This document shows, in pieces, positions 6,925 through 7,089 of a stretch of 7,089 nt of DNA. The position numbers and the translations under genes are program-made. The notes beneath the pieces are model-generated. The model did no database searches. It was given only the letters and a program-made list of their open reading frames with translations, and was not told the origin of the DNA. Origin of the DNA: Pseudomonadota bacterium (GTDB lineage Bacteria; Myxococcota; Polyangia; Polyangiales; Polyangiaceae); contig JAEZYO010000904.1 of NCBI GenBank assembly GCA_023419055.1, positions 1 to 7,089 on the forward strand, written 5' to 3'. How positions within the stretch are numbered: the stretch's first letter is position 1; the number at the start of each line of letters is the position of its first letter.

Positions 6925-6950
6925 GGGTCGAGACCCTAGCATGCAATGCT
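6925..6950. promoter_or_regulatory. Two adjacent small inverted repeats upstream of the haem-protein gene
   Basis: gggtc/gaccc (6925-6929/6932-6936, 2-nt spacer) is followed directly by agcat/atgct (6938-6942/6946-6950, 3-nt spacer). They begin 13 nt upstream of the ATG and flank the ribosome-binding site. They may be regulator half-sites or small leader hairpins. The support is only the symmetry and position. Confidence 0.3.
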
Positions 6951-6971
6951 GGATTCGAGCTTATCCCGGAT

Positions 6972-7089
6972 TCAACCCGCGGAAATCAGGGAGCATTTGA
7001 GAACGGCTCGATCGCGCCCGCTTGCCGCAACGGGAGCGCCGTTCACCCCTCCGAGCGCCACGAGCACCCGCCGGCCCTGGTGGCGTGGC
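6972..7089 (-). CDS. Possible C-terminal end of another minus-strand gene
   Basis: On the minus strand a frame enters from the right edge and runs 38 codons to a TGA at 6974-6972. It reads GRRVLVALGGVNGAPVAAS in its middle and has mostly G/C third positions, as in the real genes here. It would place a gene about 60 nt upstream of the haem-protein start on the same strand. No motif is recognisable and the fragment is short, so it may be chance. Confidence 0.3.
   Translation of the reverse strand, partial: PRHQGRRVLVALGGVNGAPVAASGRDRAVLKCSLISAG

Overview
The window looks like a piece of a high-GC myxobacterial chromosome (order Myxococcales/Polyangiales; genus not resolvable). The main clue is the protein fragment at the left edge, which ends in a typical Myxococcus cysteine-rich repeat. 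A long NtrC-type two-component pair, strongly GC-biased third codon positions, and a secreted single-haem protein fit the same picture.

Layout, left to right. (1) 1-172, plus strand: C-terminal end of a secreted or surface protein with a cysteine-rich repeat. (2) 173-762: a gene-poor stretch unusually rich in inverted repeats (280-354, 436-458, 483-582 and a perfect 18-bp palindrome at 670-687). (3) 763-981, plus strand: a probable 72-residue six-cysteine protein, ending 16 nt from the stop of a convergent minus-strand gene with a hairpin in the gap. (4) 4963 down to 998, minus strand: four genes in one direction. These are a membrane histidine kinase, an NtrC-family sigma54 activator coupled to it by an ATGA overlap, a stand-alone receiver-like protein whose phospho-acceptor Asp is replaced by Asn, and an overlapping gene for an unknown exported protein. 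(5) 4964-5480: a 517-nt divergent intergenic region. (6) 5481-5774, plus strand: a small helical protein of unknown function. (7) 6230-5823, minus strand: a GFA/CENP-V-type zinc protein. (8) 6911-6360, minus strand: a secreted protein with one CxxCH haem motif, probably of the DUF3365/Tll0287-like group. (9) 6972-7089: possibly the end of another minus-strand gene.

How the parts may work together. The kinase should sense a periplasmic or membrane signal, phosphorylate the NtrC-type regulator at Asp53, and so drive sigma54-dependent transcription. The two genes are bracketed by a perfect 16-bp inverted repeat (2139-2154 and 4998-5013), lying 8 nt after the regulator stop and 34 nt before the kinase start. 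This repeat is the most striking unexplained signal in the window. The degenerate receiver and exported protein downstream may be an output or accessory arm of the same system, but that is inference from position and strand only. No transposase, CRISPR array, tRNA or rRNA was seen.
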